From Quercus robur (taxonomy: Eukaryota; Streptophyta; Magnoliopsida; Fagales; Fagaceae): 64,000 nt of DNA. Shown in pieces: positions 10,558 to 22,500 of the stretch. The notes under the pieces are model-generated. The model did not search any database, was not told the origin of the DNA, and saw only the letters and a list, made by a program, of their open reading frames with translations. The position numbers were made by a program, and so were the translations under genes. Within the stretch, counting starts at the first letter, position 1, and each line of letters starts with the position of its first letter. The DNA lies in the NCBI RefSeq assembly GCF_932294415.1, contig NC_065542.1:2125501-2189500 (forward strand), written 5' to 3'.

Positions 10558-11154
10558 TAAGTAGCTAATTTTTCCATAGGTTTGAGTCGGAGGACCATGC
10601 AATACATTGGTTCTGTCCAAAACTTAGCTTTTAAGTAGTTGGTTTCCCCATAGGTTTGAGTCGGAGGACCATGCAATACCTTGGTTCTGTCTAAAACTTA
10701 GCTTTTTAAGTAGTTGGTTTCCCCATAGTTTTGAGTCCGAGGACCATGCAATACCTTGGTTCTGTCAAAAACTTAGCTTTTTAAGTAGTTGGTTTCCCCA
10801 TAGTTTTGAGTCCAAGGACCATGCAATACCTTGGTTCTGTCCAAAACTTAGCTTTTAAGTAGTTGGTTTCCCCATAGGTTTGAGTCCGAGGACCATGCAA
10901 TACCTTGGTTCTGTCCAAAACTTAGCTTTTTAAGTAGTTGGTTTCCCCATAGGTTTGAGTCCAAGGACCATGCAATACCTTGATTCTGTCAAAAATTTAG
11001 CTTTTTAAGTAGTTGATTTCCCTATAGGTTTGAGTCTGAGGACCATGCAATACCTTGGTTCTGTCCAAAACTTAGCTTTTTAAGTAGTTGGTTTCCCCAT
11101 AGGTTTGAGTCCGAGGACCATGCAATACCTTGGTTCTGTCCAAAACTTGATTTT
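10558..11154. repeat. Eight ~75-bp tandem units inside the LTR element
   Basis: Units begin at 10558, 10632, 10707, 10782, 10856, 10931, 11006 and 11081; a ninth starts and fades at 11155. Each reads TAAGTAGTTGGTTTCCCCAT, then GGTTTGAGTCCGAGGACC, ATGCAATACCTTGGTTCTGT and AAAACTTAGC. Units differ from each other at a few sites. The array lies near the primer-binding end of the element. Confidence 0.9.
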
Positions 11155-11423
11155 TAAGTAGTTGGGGGAATTAACCCCTCGGCTATGGCGTGGGACATTG
11201 GTTTAGGGGGACTAGCTCCTCGGCCAAGCCTTTAGAACCATCCGCACTACTGACGCTTCGAAGCGTAACCCCTAGTGAAGAAACGTAGCCCCTAGTGGAG
11301 AAACGTAGCCCTTAGTGGAATTTTATGCTAGAACACTACAACCAGCTGTTGGAAATGACGGGGGGACTGTCTCAACCCACCGCCTGTGCCAACACACAAG
11401 CCTTTCCCACAGACGGCGCCAAT

Positions 11424-12099
11424 TGTAAGGACTCAATTTGTAACGACCCAAAATGATATTGGGTTCGCATGTAAAAAGACCCAAACAATATCACTGGTAG
11501 AGCGTGGGTTTGAAATGCTAGGCCTTGGTCACCGGACGGTGGTTAGTCGTGGTGTTCATATAGAATTAAACTGTGTTCGCTTGAGGAGTCTTTCTCCTTA
11601 AAGCGGTCTGGGAGGCTCTGGTTCTTGGCCTTTTTTCCCAGCCCCTTCTCCGGATTGCTTGCTTCTCCTTTAATATTAGCCTATATCCCTTATCCTACGT
11701 CCACGTGTAGGATTGACTTTTCAGGACTGATACTTGTCCTATCAGCCCATACCCAAAGTGGTTGGGGGTGGTTGTAAAAATTGAAGAGCATGGATCTGTC
11801 AGGTGCAGAGTATTCAATGGCAGTAATGACAGCTTTTCCTTTGTCCTTGGTCGTTATACTATCCAGTGTCCCCTTCTCTATTGACATAGATATTTTAGAT
11901 TTTTTCCAAAACTGTTCCTATACCGTTTTTGCCCTTTCTTTCAGGGGGACCTCAGATATGCCGATGACAGAATTATCCTCAACTATGTTTCAAGACTACT
12001 TGGACTTTTATTACACGTCCTCGGCTATACCTCTCCTCGGCTCGGGCCTTGGACCCCAATGTAAAAATGAGCCAGGACCACAAATTCTTGGGCCCCACA
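11424..12099 (-). repeat. LTR (5' LTR in element orientation)
   Basis: Right-hand LTR of the 8275-12099 element. On the minus strand it ends CTTACA and is followed after two bases by the primer-binding site TGGCGCCGTCTG at about 11409-11421. Confidence 0.85.
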
Positions 12100-12104
12100 T
12101 TTAT

Positions 12105-12471
12105 AAATTTAAAAAAAATTAAAAAAAAAAACTGAGTAGGATTATTAGTATTTTTTTTTTTTTTTTGAGAAGAAGGATTATAGTGCTATGGGCCGAGCAT
12201 GAAAGACAAGGCCTCTATTTTGGGCTTACGGCCCATTAATCAATGACAAAAACAAAGATGGGCCGTTTCTATTGAATATTTAAATTATTTTATATCAGAA
12301 ATTAGATATATATGTTATAAAAAAAAAAAAAAAAAAAAAATTTAAAGAACCAAATGAATTAAATAAAGAGAACTGATAGCTGAAAAGCACTTTGATCGAT
12401 CGCTAGGAAAAGCAAATTCCTTCGGATTTCGAAATTCCAATTCCAATTCCAATTCCTTAGTTCTCAGGAAA
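12105..12471. other. Upstream region and leader of the methylesterase gene
   Basis: AT-rich, with A/T runs near 12150 and 12320 and two GGGCC/GGCCC motifs near 12190-12250 of the site II/TCP type often found before plant housekeeping genes. The leader directly before the ATG repeats CCAATTCCAATTCC. No separate gene. Confidence 0.5.
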
Positions 12472-15400
12472 ATGGATTCCTCAAACCTCACCACGCTTTC
12501 CGAAGAAGAAACCTCAGGCTCAGAAGATCAACATCAACAACAACAACCTATCTCTGCCTTTGCCTCCGCCTCCGTTCCAATTCGCCCCCCAACTCAGTGA
12601 GTTCCCCTAACTCGCTCTCTCCCCATTCACTGCTTTCGTTTCTTTTTTCTCTAAATTTCAATGGTTTTTTTTGTTGTTGTAGGAGTTCGTTGCAGAAATA
12701 CGCACCGTTGGATTGGTCCGCTTATTTTGATCGTGAGGATGACATTCGTATCAAAGATACAGAAAACGTTAGTCTCAGTCTCAGCAATTGGTGCACTGTT
12801 TATTCTAATACAAAAAGCTTATTTTTTTTGTGTGTGTTTGTAATTTTAGGTATTTCATGTATATATGGCGGGAACAGAAGGCCCTGTGGTTTTTTGTTTA
12901 CATGGAGGTGGCTATTCTGGGTATGTCATTGCTTTCATTTTTAATGTTAAAATTGGAGCTTTGATTGATTTAATTCATTTCTGAGTTGTGTAATATGTGT
13001 GCTTTAGAATGATTGTTTGTTTTGCCATTCATAGGGAAAAAAAAGTTTGAATATGTGTTTTTGTGTAATAAAAAAATTTGGGTTTTGATTTTTTATGAAA
13101 AAAAATTTGATCTTGAGGATTTTATGAATTTGTGTTTTTTTTTTCTGGGTGCTTAAAATGCATTTGTTTAATACACACACGCGCGCATGTGTGCTTGTGT
13201 AAATACAGTGGGTTTTGAATCCATGATCTTGTCGTCTACCTTACTGTTATAAGGGAAGGAGGTGTCATTTGTGTTGGAGCTCATTGGCTATACGTAGTGT
13301 TGGCTAAACTATGGCAATGTGATTTGATTATATTTCATGTTGTACCTTCGCCAGGCTTTCATTTGCGTTGGCAGCAAGTATAATCAAGGAGAAAGCTCGG
13401 GTAGTGGCAATGGATATGAGAGGACATGGGAAGTCATCAGCAGAAAATGAACTCGACCTTTCTATTGAGGTGTAAATATAAACAGCATAAAATTTATTCC
13501 GCTGGTCATGTAATTTAGGCCTTTTTTGCCCCCTTTTAATTTTTAATTTTTTTTTTTTGTCATAGTCTCATGAAAATTGGTACTTTCATATTTGCAGACT
13601 ATGTGCGATGATGTTGTCGCTGTGGTGAAAGAAATGTATGGAGATTCACCCCCTGCAATTGTACTTGTTGGCCACAGGTTGAGCTCCTTCCATCTAATGT
13701 TCTTGTATTTTATAGTTCTCTTGGTTAGTGGAAATCCTTTAAGAACGGAGGTTGGGGTGGGGGGGTGGGGGGCAATGTTTACATACATGGTTACATTGAT
13801 GAAGTGACAATTTAGTTACAAGTCAAAAGTGTTTAATGCCTTAGGTCTGATTGCTGTTTCTTCAGTAAGATGTTTTAGTATTTTCTTACAAAGTTAAAAT
13901 TGTAGTTTTGTATAAGCAATTAATCCATATAAAGTATATGGACACATACAAGAAGAGATAGGGAGATGGTGTTATGTACAATTTCATGTTTTAGTGATAT
14001 TTTGCTGACGTCATTTCATGTCCTTAAGAATAAAGTGGAGTCATGTTTTAGTGATAGTTTTGTGTAGAGGGTTAGTTCAGGGAAGGGGGTAATTAGTCCT
14101 TTTAGAGAGGGGGAAAAGAGGGAAATTTTAAAATTTTCAGGGGTTGTGTAAGGAGGTGTTAAATAAATGTTTATCAAATACTAAAATTTGGTGGAATGAA
14201 GAGTAATTGAACTATGTAAACTGGTAAAGAGATATTATTACAGGATGGATGTTTTGGTGTTGATAGAAGGTTTTCCAACAAGTTTTATTGAATAAAGCAT
14301 CAGGGAGGGTTTGTGAGGTTTTGTTGGAGATAGGAGATTTATGGAACAATTCAATTGATGGGTTACAATTTTTATTTTTGGATCAGTAGGATTACAATTT
14401 TTATTGGTTGCTTGCAGAATATGAATTTGCACAATTTGCTTAGCTTTTATGTGCTGTCATTTTAATATTGAATGTAGACTTTTACATTTCTCTTAAGATT
14501 TCCCTTCGCAGAGTGGAGAGTATTTGTGACGCATTTGTACTCTTATTTTGCTTTGTTCTCATTAACGAAACTTAAAATCTTACTTAATTCTTCTGTTTTT
14601 GATTAGACTTTACTTCCTTTACTACATTAACTAATTATTATCATTGATCTGACTAACTTAACCATCATACAGCATGGGAGGCTCAGTTGCCGTGCATGTT
14701 GCTGCAAAGAAATCATTGCCTAGCTTGGCTGGACTTATTGTTGTGGATGTTGTGGAGGTTGCTTTCTACAATATGACCTTGTCGCCGCTGCCTGTGATTA
14801 TTTTCTTATCAGTGGCACATTGAAGCTATGTTGACAATCACAAAATTTTCAGGGAACAGCTATGGCTTCATTGATTCATATGCAGAAAATCTTATCAACC
14901 CGGATGCAGCATTTTTCAAGCATTGAAAAAGCGGTACTTCTTGTCTAGTTTTTTATTTTATTTTTCTTTTCTTTTTCTTTTTGGGTAAGTGAGTTTTGAT
15001 CCCAAGGGGAGGGGAAAGGGAAATTCAAACTAGCGATCTCCGCTTCATGATGCCTGGTCCCTGGTCAATTGTGGTACCCCTTGGGGTTAGTATTTTATGT
15101 TACTTGGTTTATGATGGAGACTGTGTGTAGCTGTAGAAGTTTTATCCACAAGCCATAATTTTTTCTTTATGGGTTTATCCCTTGAAAGTCAAACAATAAT
15201 TTTTGACATCTTTTTAAGCTGCGGTCTAAACATTAGAAAATTTTGCACCAAAATTCATAGTCTGTTATGCACTTATATCTCAGACTGTACGAGCATGGTG
15301 CAACAGAAATCATATCTTTGCTTGTTCATTGTTGCTTTGCTTGTCTTTGACAAATGACATGTGGAGCAAAACAGGGGAGAGGACATCTTAGCTTTGTAAA

Positions 15401-17671
15401 TTTTACTTATTAATTTTTTAAAAAAAAACTAATAAAAAAATTTTATCTGGAGGATGAAAAAATTAAGTCTTGAGCTACTTTTTTCTATAAATTGTACGTA
15501 GAAATCTCAGATTGGTGATGCACTAATCTGCTGCCTCATGGGCCAACATAATTTTTCACACGATGTTGGAGTAGCAGTTCTAAGTTTAAGTGATATTTTT
15601 TTTGTGTAAGCCTATTTTCACTGCTGAAGTTTGTCAGTCATAATGGATTGAAATATTTGTTTGTAGATTGAATGGAGCATAAAAGGAGGCTCTTTAAGAA
15701 ATGTGGATTCAGCCCGTGTGTCCATCCCTGCTACATTGAAGTATGATGATTCAAAGAAATGGTAAATGCTTCTGTAATGTAACTATACATTTTATGTTGT
15801 GAATATTTCCAAGTGTCCTGGATTCCCCAATTTTATCCATTTACATGACCAGTTGGGGCCTATTATGGTTTAGTCAGTGTAGACCGTGGTGCAGCACCTA
15901 ACAGGCATTGTTCTAATTCTTTGCTGCAGTTATACTCACCGAGCTCGTCTTGTAGAGACAGAACAATATTGGAGGGGCTGGTATGATTATTATTAGTATT
16001 TACATTTATAACATACCTAGCGATGATGCTTAATTTGGTGCTTGTGGGTATTAGATTTGATACCTAACTCTTCAGTGTATATATGAGATGGATTGTCTCA
16101 TTTTGTATTCTTGGATACTGTGGTTTAACTGTCCTAATGCTACATCCATGCATGTAACAATGGTAGCTTTTGTTATGTAAGGAATTTTCACATCAATTCA
16201 ACTACTGAAATTATTTACGCACAGGTATGAAGGCCTTTCAGAAAAATATCTGTCATGTACTGCCCCAAAGTTATTGCTGTTAGCCGGAACAGACAGACTG
16301 GACAGGTTCTTTCCACTAAACTTGCCTTATATAATCCATTGAAGTTTAACAAGATCACCAGTATTTTATCCCAGTTATTGGACCTTTTTAACAACTGGCT
16401 GGCTGGTCTTATAAAATTGAAATTGGTCTGGTTGATTTTCTAAGGAATTCTTTGTATTGTTTTGTGACAGAGCTCTCACAATTGGTCAAATGCAAGGCAA
16501 GTTTCAAATGGTGGTTGTTAGACATACTGGGCACGCAATACAGGTCCATATTAGTTATTTTTTCATGGTGAATTTCTTTTTGTTTTTCTGTCTTTTTTCT
16601 TAAAAGTTGTTTAACTTTTATTTTGCACATTGTTGCAGGAAGATGTACCTGAAGAATTTGCTACTCTGGTACTGAATTTTATCTCTCGCAACCGTATAGG
16701 ACCTCATGGAGTTGAGGTTGGTATCCATATTCTCGTCCTTAACATGATATCTAGGAAAGGGATTCTGGACCTCTGGTATTCTGTAGGAATTAGTTTTTTG
16801 TTTAATTTCTTCAAAACCTGAGTTGTGCATTCCACCTTAGAGATCATTGACTTCAAGGTTTCATGTGTAGAAGCGCCAATGAGCCTACCTCCTCCACCTA
16901 AAAGTTCTAGGTGGAGGGTGAGGTTGTGGATTCAAGACGCATTGGGTGTGTGTGCAACTTACCAATAAAAAAAAGTTTCACATGTAGAAGCAATGCTTGG
17001 TGAAATGCCACGGGACTTGGCATATCTATTTAAGGCTTCCAACTCCAAAGTTTTTGGTTCTTGTGAGCCCCCACCTGGAATGCCTCAGCGGAGAGTGCCT
17101 AGACTAATTTTAATCCCAAAAGTCTCTAGTTTGACTCTTGGCCAAGGCATTTCGCGATTTACCCGATGCCTGCTCAGTAGAGGTGTGTAGGCATTCGGGG
17201 TTTTACTCTTAGGGGTGTCCCAATGGCCCATACCTTGAGGGGTTTCCTCATCATTGTGAGACACTTGCCTTATTTGTTGAGGGGCTTAATTTAGGCCTAT
17301 TGTTACACTCCTGATTGTCATCTATAATCTATTCCGTGCCTTGCTAGGAAATGTTTTCAACTTCTCATCATGTGCTTTGTATTTTTTCCATGCAAGTCCC
17401 TTTTTTTGCACAAACTTGGCAAGAAATTACATAGTGTGCTGGTGCAGCATTGTGCATGATTTGAAGATAGTATTCTACAATTCTATTTTGTCATCTAGGT
17501 TGTCTTTCGAATTAGATGTCTAACCTGGCACGGGAAATTAGGACAATGAACAATGATCTGTCAGTTTTAACTTTTAAGTTATAAGTTATTCTTCAGTTTA
17601 GCACTCAAATCTTCTTTTTAAATGTTCTGCAGATACCAGGACTCCGCCGGCCATTCCAGCCTCAACCTTGA
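12472..17671 (+). CDS. PME1: Protein phosphatase methylesterase 1
   Basis: Serine hydrolase that removes the methyl ester from the C-terminal leucine of the PP2A catalytic subunit. My exons are 12472-12596, 12683-12767, 12850-12920, 13355-13469, 13598-13677, 14673-14757, 14853-14933, 15667-15761, 15930-15980, 16225-16305, 16471-16543, 16639-16716 and 17633-17671. All junctions are GT-AG with agreeing phases, giving 352 residues, as expected for plant PME1 (about 350). The alpha/beta-hydrolase fold is clear: FCLHGGGYSG near residue 90, the nucleophile motif GHSMGGS (S159), the acid in VVDVVEGTAM (D184), and the histidine in RHTGHAIQED (H311). The N-terminus is Ser/Glu/Gln-rich and poorly conserved, as in homologues; the C-terminus ends RRPFQPQP. 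Introns 7 and 12 each contain a SINE. The gene converges on cytochrome c. Identification is secure; the first ATG is the only sensible start. Confidence 0.95.
14976..15088 (-). mobile_element. tRNA-derived SINE in methylesterase intron 7
   Basis: On the minus strand it starts AACCCCAAGGGGTACCACAA, has an A-box-like CAATTG region, then GAAGCGGAGATCGCTAGTTT with GAATTTCCC in the B-box position, and ends near a GGGATCAAAAC tail. This matches my memory of a common Fagaceae SINE whose intact form has GTTCGAATC at this point. Ends are approximate. Confidence 0.6.
16875..16974 (+). mobile_element. SINE in methylesterase intron 12 with 17-bp target duplication
   Basis: About 100 bases ending in an A-run after CTTACCAAT. 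The flanks GTTTCATGTGTAGAAGC (16858-16874) and GTTTCACATGTAGAAGC (16975-16991) are a target duplication with two differences. The B-box-like GTGGATTCAAGACGC supports a tRNA origin. Confidence 0.75.
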
Positions 17672-19013
17672 ATCTGATGTTGGAAAATCAAATGATGACA
17701 ACCTCCTCCACGATGAGCAACCTTTTCCATGACTTCGGCCTTTTCTCGGTTATTGCTTCTTTTTCTTTGTCGGTGTTTGAGGGGGAGGGGGTGTTTTCTT
17801 GGGGTGGAGGTAGTTAATGGAGAGTCAGAAATAATGATAAGCAGACAATGTTTGGTTGTTTATTTTCTGAGATTTGCCAAAGCTTTAGTAAATATTTCCA
17901 GCTGCTTTCTTTACTAGAGGTTCTAGCTTAATTTGCAATCATAGCCTACAGCAAATCATTTCACAAAGGTCTGCTAACATCATAATCTCCTTAAAAACTG
18001 AGAGGATCAAAGTTACAAATAGAATGATATTGCCCTAATCAAAGCATTAGATCCTACTCAACTCTCAAGTAACGACCCAGTATTACCTCGTTTGTGTAAA
18101 TTTGTAATTTGCAATAACCTTTTAGCAAGATTATACTCTCTTTTAAAAGGGTCTTTATAACTAGTGAATTAAGGATACATAAAAAAAATATTATACATGT
18201 TGATTATTCGATTACCATGTGTGTGTTTTGCGTGGTTGTGTATACTCTTTTTATTTAAAAAACGATAAATTATATATAAAAATCCAGATTAGTTTGCAAT
18301 TTTTTAATTAGATCATCTAAAGTTCTAAACTTATGTAATCATTTCAATTTCAAGTTTTTGTTTCCTCCTACCATCTTTGTTATCATGGACAGTAAGAAAG
18401 CATAGAAAAACTGTTGATAAAATTTGTCTAAGGTTATCCATAAATTAATTTGACAACCATTGAACAGAGAGCACAAAGAGAGAATTTTGTCTAAACCTAT
18501 CCAAATAGAGATAAAAAAAAAAAATTCCTCAAGAACGAGTTTTGCTCGCTCCAACCATATCACCCACTTTGCCGAATATATGTGCAAGGCAAAGTTTCAT
18601 CATCTAGATCGTAGGGCCTCTTGGAAAAAGGGCATGATACCAAGAAGCACCCAACCACATGTTCATTCTTTTCATCACTTTCAGTTCCAACATTTTCAGT
18701 TCAAGGGAAATGACATCAGAAACTAATCCTCAAACACAGACGAACATTATCAAGAATCAAAATAAAATTATCATTAGCCCAGTATATTCGGGAAATATTC
18801 GTAAAAAACTAACTGAAATGAATGTTCCGCTTGCCAATTACAGCAATCTCTTCCTTGGGACGCAATGACCAAGCAAAGCTCAACAAACAAAAGAGCATTG
18901 CAGACCTAAATGGTCTAATTTATTGGTAAAAAATAGTGCTTTTATCCGCACTGTGTGAATCTCCAACAACTGCAAAATGGAATTGGGGAACTAAAATAAA
19001 AGTCTGGGAGTAA
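17672..19013. other. Intergenic between convergent genes
   Basis: Contains the 3' untranslated regions of the methylesterase (plus strand) and cytochrome c (minus strand). No further coding region is supported; short frames at 18339-18868 lack any recognisable domain. Confidence 0.6.
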
Positions 19014-20866
19014 TTAAGATGCAGTAGATTGCTTCAAATATGAAATGAGGTCAGCCCGATCCTGTGGCTTCTTCAGCCCGGGGAATACCATCTTAGTCCC
19101 AGGAATGTACTGCACAAACAAAAACAAAAATCAGAAGATTTAGTAATGAAAGCTACAACAAAACACTCACACCAAAAGAATTTATTGCACACACAAATGC
19201 ATACTCGCACCAATGAAAAACCGCTCTCTAAAACATTGCAAGGCGATATTCCCAAAGTAAGATAAACTATCTTCAGTTTACTCTCTCTATTGCATACACA
19301 CATGTGCAAGGTGATCATTGCATTTTCTAACATTATGGCAAGTGTCTTTTATATTGAGTTGATTCATACCTTTTTGGGGTTCAGCAAGTAATCATACAAT
19401 GTCTTTTCCTCCCAATTCACAGCCATGTTCTTGTTAGCAGTTGAATAGGAGTACCCAGGAGTTGTACCAGACTGCCTTCCGAACAAGCCATTCAGATTGG
19501 GACCTGAAAATTTAGAACAGTTTTATACACAACTCCAAAACTTTCAAGAGAGTAGCGATCACAACAGCTTTCAAAAAGAAGTAAGCACAAAAAATTCTAA
19601 AGCATATTTACAAAACTTATTAATAATAAACTAACGAGTGCATCTGCATGAAGTTATATCCATAAGACACGTTACTTTTCTCAGAGCATTCATCTAAAGA
19701 AAGAAAAAGCCAAAGGTAGTTTGTTTTTTGTACAATTTAAATCATTGCCCAACCTAGTAATGAAATCCTTGAAATAGCAAAATATTGTGAATTTTAGCAA
19801 CCTTGAAACATGTTCTCCGCAACACCCATCACAACGTCCAATAATGCAGTGTCCAACAATCTTAGCTCGGACAAGAAATTTCTCATTAAACAACAAATCA
19901 GAGAACAATTTAAAAATCCAAATAACATACAAAATAGTGTCATAATTCATTTCTACTTATAAATAAAAACAAATATGGAAAACAGTCCATATCTTTTAAA
20001 ATCAGCATCTAAAGCCTTACACACCCGCCAAGGAGTAAGTTTTGCGGGTAAGAATCACTCCAAATCTAAAGTCTTACACACCCATAAAGTGACATATCCT
20101 TAAGTTATAACATAAAATATGTATAACAACAAAACATAATGAGTTTAATCATTAATCTCGTGTCCAAAGATCGATAAACATTCTTCATCAACAAGCGAAA
20201 GTCGCCACCCTTAAGCTACCTATTTTTGTTGGGTCTTCATAATTTACACAATAAACCTTTCTCATGTTACAAAAAAGCAATCTTACTTTTTTTTTTTCAA
20301 AATTATATTTTTATTTCTCCAACTCTTTCAAAATTATATTTTTAAGACTACTTGACAATTCTCATATCACTAAACAGCTTCAAAAATGAATTCCAGCTCA
20401 AAAAACTGTTTCTATTCAGAGAATAACATTACAGAAATAAAAAAAAAATTTCTTCTTTTTTATTTTTGTCTTCAACTTTCTAAGTAGCCAAACAGATCAC
20501 TCGAATCAAAACCAGTCAGATCTATTCAAATTTCATTTCAACTACATCCTCATAATTAACCAAAAAAAAACAGTTCATTCAACCCAAACAGATCTCAACA
20601 GATCAAAACCACACAACAAAAATCCAATATACATGAGCTAAAGTCACAAACTTTGAATTTCAATTTATCACTCAGATCCAAACACGCCGCAACCAAACCA
20701 AATATATATAAAAATAAAAAAATAAAAAATCAGAAGAAAAAAAAAAGTGAATACCTTGCTTGTGACCAGCGCCTTTGTCAACGGTGTGGCACTGAGCGCA
20801 CTTGGTTTTGAAGATCTTCTCTCCGACCTTTGGATCGCCAGGTGGAGCTTCAGAAAACGACGCCAT
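19014..20866 (-). CDS. CYTC: Cytochrome c
   Basis: Mobile electron carrier between complexes III and IV in the mitochondrial intermembrane space. Exons on the minus strand are 20866-20755, 19503-19370 and 19109-19014, all GT-AG, giving 113 residues, the usual plant length. The heme-binding CAQCH is at residues 23-27, and the sixth ligand methionine is in GTKMVFPG near residue 89. The start [19 protein letters not shown] has the plant-specific N-terminal extension, and the end [11 protein letters not shown] is typical. The second-exon core is [20 protein letters not shown]. Intron 1 is long (about 1.25 kb). A TATA box is at 21072-21079 and a G-box just upstream. Nothing is broken. Plants usually carry two or more copies, and I cannot tell which this is. 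Confidence 0.97.
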
Positions 20867-21071
20867 TTCTCTCTCTCTTTTTTCGGTTCTTCTACTAGAG
20901 GCTGAGAAAGTTGGAAGTGAAAAGGAGAGGTTTTTAAGAGCAAAGCTTAAAAAAAGAGAGAGAGAGAGAGAAAAAGAGAGTTTGCTGAAATTTCTAGGAA
21001 GAGAAGAATATTCGAGAAGAGGTGGCTGAGAAAAGGAGCGTGGTGTGCCACAGACCACGCGGTTATTGCCT

Positions 21072-21079
21072 CTTTTATA
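21072..21079 (-). promoter_or_regulatory. TATA box of cytochrome c
   Basis: TATAAAAG on the minus strand, about 206 bases before the ATG. The intervening leader is rich in CT repeats (20944-20985 on the plus strand read as GA), a common plant leader feature. Confidence 0.55.
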
Positions 21080-21129
21080 CGCATTAAATTTGACAACAAG
21101 TATTACAAAGCCCTAGCTTTTTTGTCACA

Positions 21130-21135
21130 CACGTG
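21130..21135. promoter_or_regulatory. G-box CACGTG upstream of cytochrome c
   Basis: The palindrome CACGTG, in the context ACACGTGGC, lies about 50 bases upstream of the TATA box. ACGT-core elements of this kind are bound by bZIP and bHLH factors and have been reported in plant cytochrome c promoters. Use here is inferred. Confidence 0.45.
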
Positions 21136-22500
21136 GCGGGTTTATATTACTCCGACTCGAGCCACTTTGTCGTAATTGTTCTACGTGATCGACTGTGATT
21201 AATAATCTAATACAATTGTATAGACTAGTTTTTTTTTTTTAAAAAAATTGTTTATTGTAGATTTTGTAGGATAATTATGACAAAATGTGCACTTACTAAT
21301 ATTATTAGTCAAAATATCTATGCGTTTAGTGGTATTATTGGTCAAAATTTCCTTTCAATTTTGTTATGCATGACTTTTCTGAACGTGCCATTCCTGTTTT
21401 TTTGTTATTTTTTATAGTCTCGAGTCAATGAATGGTTTCTTTGTTTGGGTTCTAGCTTTTTTTAGTGATTGATATACCAAAAAATGGCTTCACCTGTTCG
21501 GAGCTTTGCTAAACTCATGGCACTCATGGCAATTAAATGTTCATTGAAAAAAAAAGAATAATAAATTGTTTTATATGATTGAATGAAAAATTTGGTGTGT
21601 TTTGAGCATTATAACAAAAGGGTGTTTTAAGAATTTTAAGTTCTTTTAACATAATTTTTCAACAGATTCGTAATTTTTCTAAATTCCTTGAGGAGGTTTT
21701 TAAAAAGGGAAAAATAACTTCAAAGTTATAGTTAAAGTTTGGAATTTTTAGGAGTTTAAAAAATAAAAATAAATAAACGTATTTTAATGTCCATATATTT
21801 TAAAACTACCATAAAAAACGTTAAGAGTTTTTTTCAATTAAAATTTTGCCTTTTACATTCAAGCCTTTTTTTGTTGTTTTTTTTTTTATACAATAATGCT
21901 GAACAAGCACATGGTCATTTCTATTATAAAACAAACACAATCAATAAAATGCAAATATTTATGTTATCATATTAAGAAAGAAAATATTTTATTAAAAATT
22001 TTATAATATAAACCGTTAAATTATTGGTTGTCCCAAAAATTTAAATTATTAAAGTATGATAAATTTAATTATTTAATCACACAATTCTAACACAAATGAC
22101 AAATAAAGACGAGTTCAAATCTCTCCTCCTATAGTATAACTATCAAAAAAAAAAAAAAATTCAGAGTATAACTATCAAAATTATTTATAAAAACTTGCGT
22201 TGAACCTCCACCAAACCATAATCCATAATTAGAAATTTTCCAAATGGCACCATGGCTTCACTTTGCCCACACCATTTGATTGTGAAGAAGCCCATGATAT
22301 GTACTACAATTCCTACCCCATTTGTCCATACAGCCCATATAGAAAGCTCCACCAGCCCAACCCAAAAAAAAAAAAAAATGTCAAAAAACTTTTCTCTCTC
22401 AGCAAAATCAGCTTGAACTCTCGCCGCTCAGCTAGCCTTTGTTCTGTGTGTGAGCTCAGTCAGTAATGTGTGCTCTGACTCTGAAACCATAGAATCCACC
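21136..22500. other. Intergenic between divergent cytochrome c and PPR genes
   Basis: AT-rich, with many A/T runs and no coding signal. A TATAAAAA at about 22187 could serve the PPR gene, with a leader of about 280 bases. Confidence 0.5.

Larger units (their letters stand above)
8275..12099 (-). mobile_element. Non-autonomous LTR retrotransposon (LARD-like), fossil
   Basis: Two direct repeats of about 677 bases (8275-8952 and 11424-12099) begin TG and end CA and are flanked by an exact 5-bp target duplication TTTAT (8270-8274 and 12100-12104). Orientation is minus. Directly inside the right-hand LTR, read on the minus strand, is TGGCGCCGTCTGTGGGA, a primer-binding site of the type common in plant Gypsy elements. 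Inside the left-hand LTR, also on the minus strand, is a purine-rich GAGGGGCTAT tract. The internal region is only about 2.5 kb and holds no recognisable gag or pol, only tandem arrays and unassigned sequence, so it must depend on a helper element. Structure is complete. My hand count is about 38 differences between LTRs (roughly 5-6%), suggesting an age of a few to perhaps 14 million years depending on the rate assumed. A Gypsy origin is inferred from the primer site. Confidence 0.85.

Noticed and set aside
22450-22500. Longer start for the PPR protein from an upstream GTG
   Set aside because: Non-ATG start; the ATG at 22501 has a perfect ACCATGG context and is followed by a good targeting peptide.
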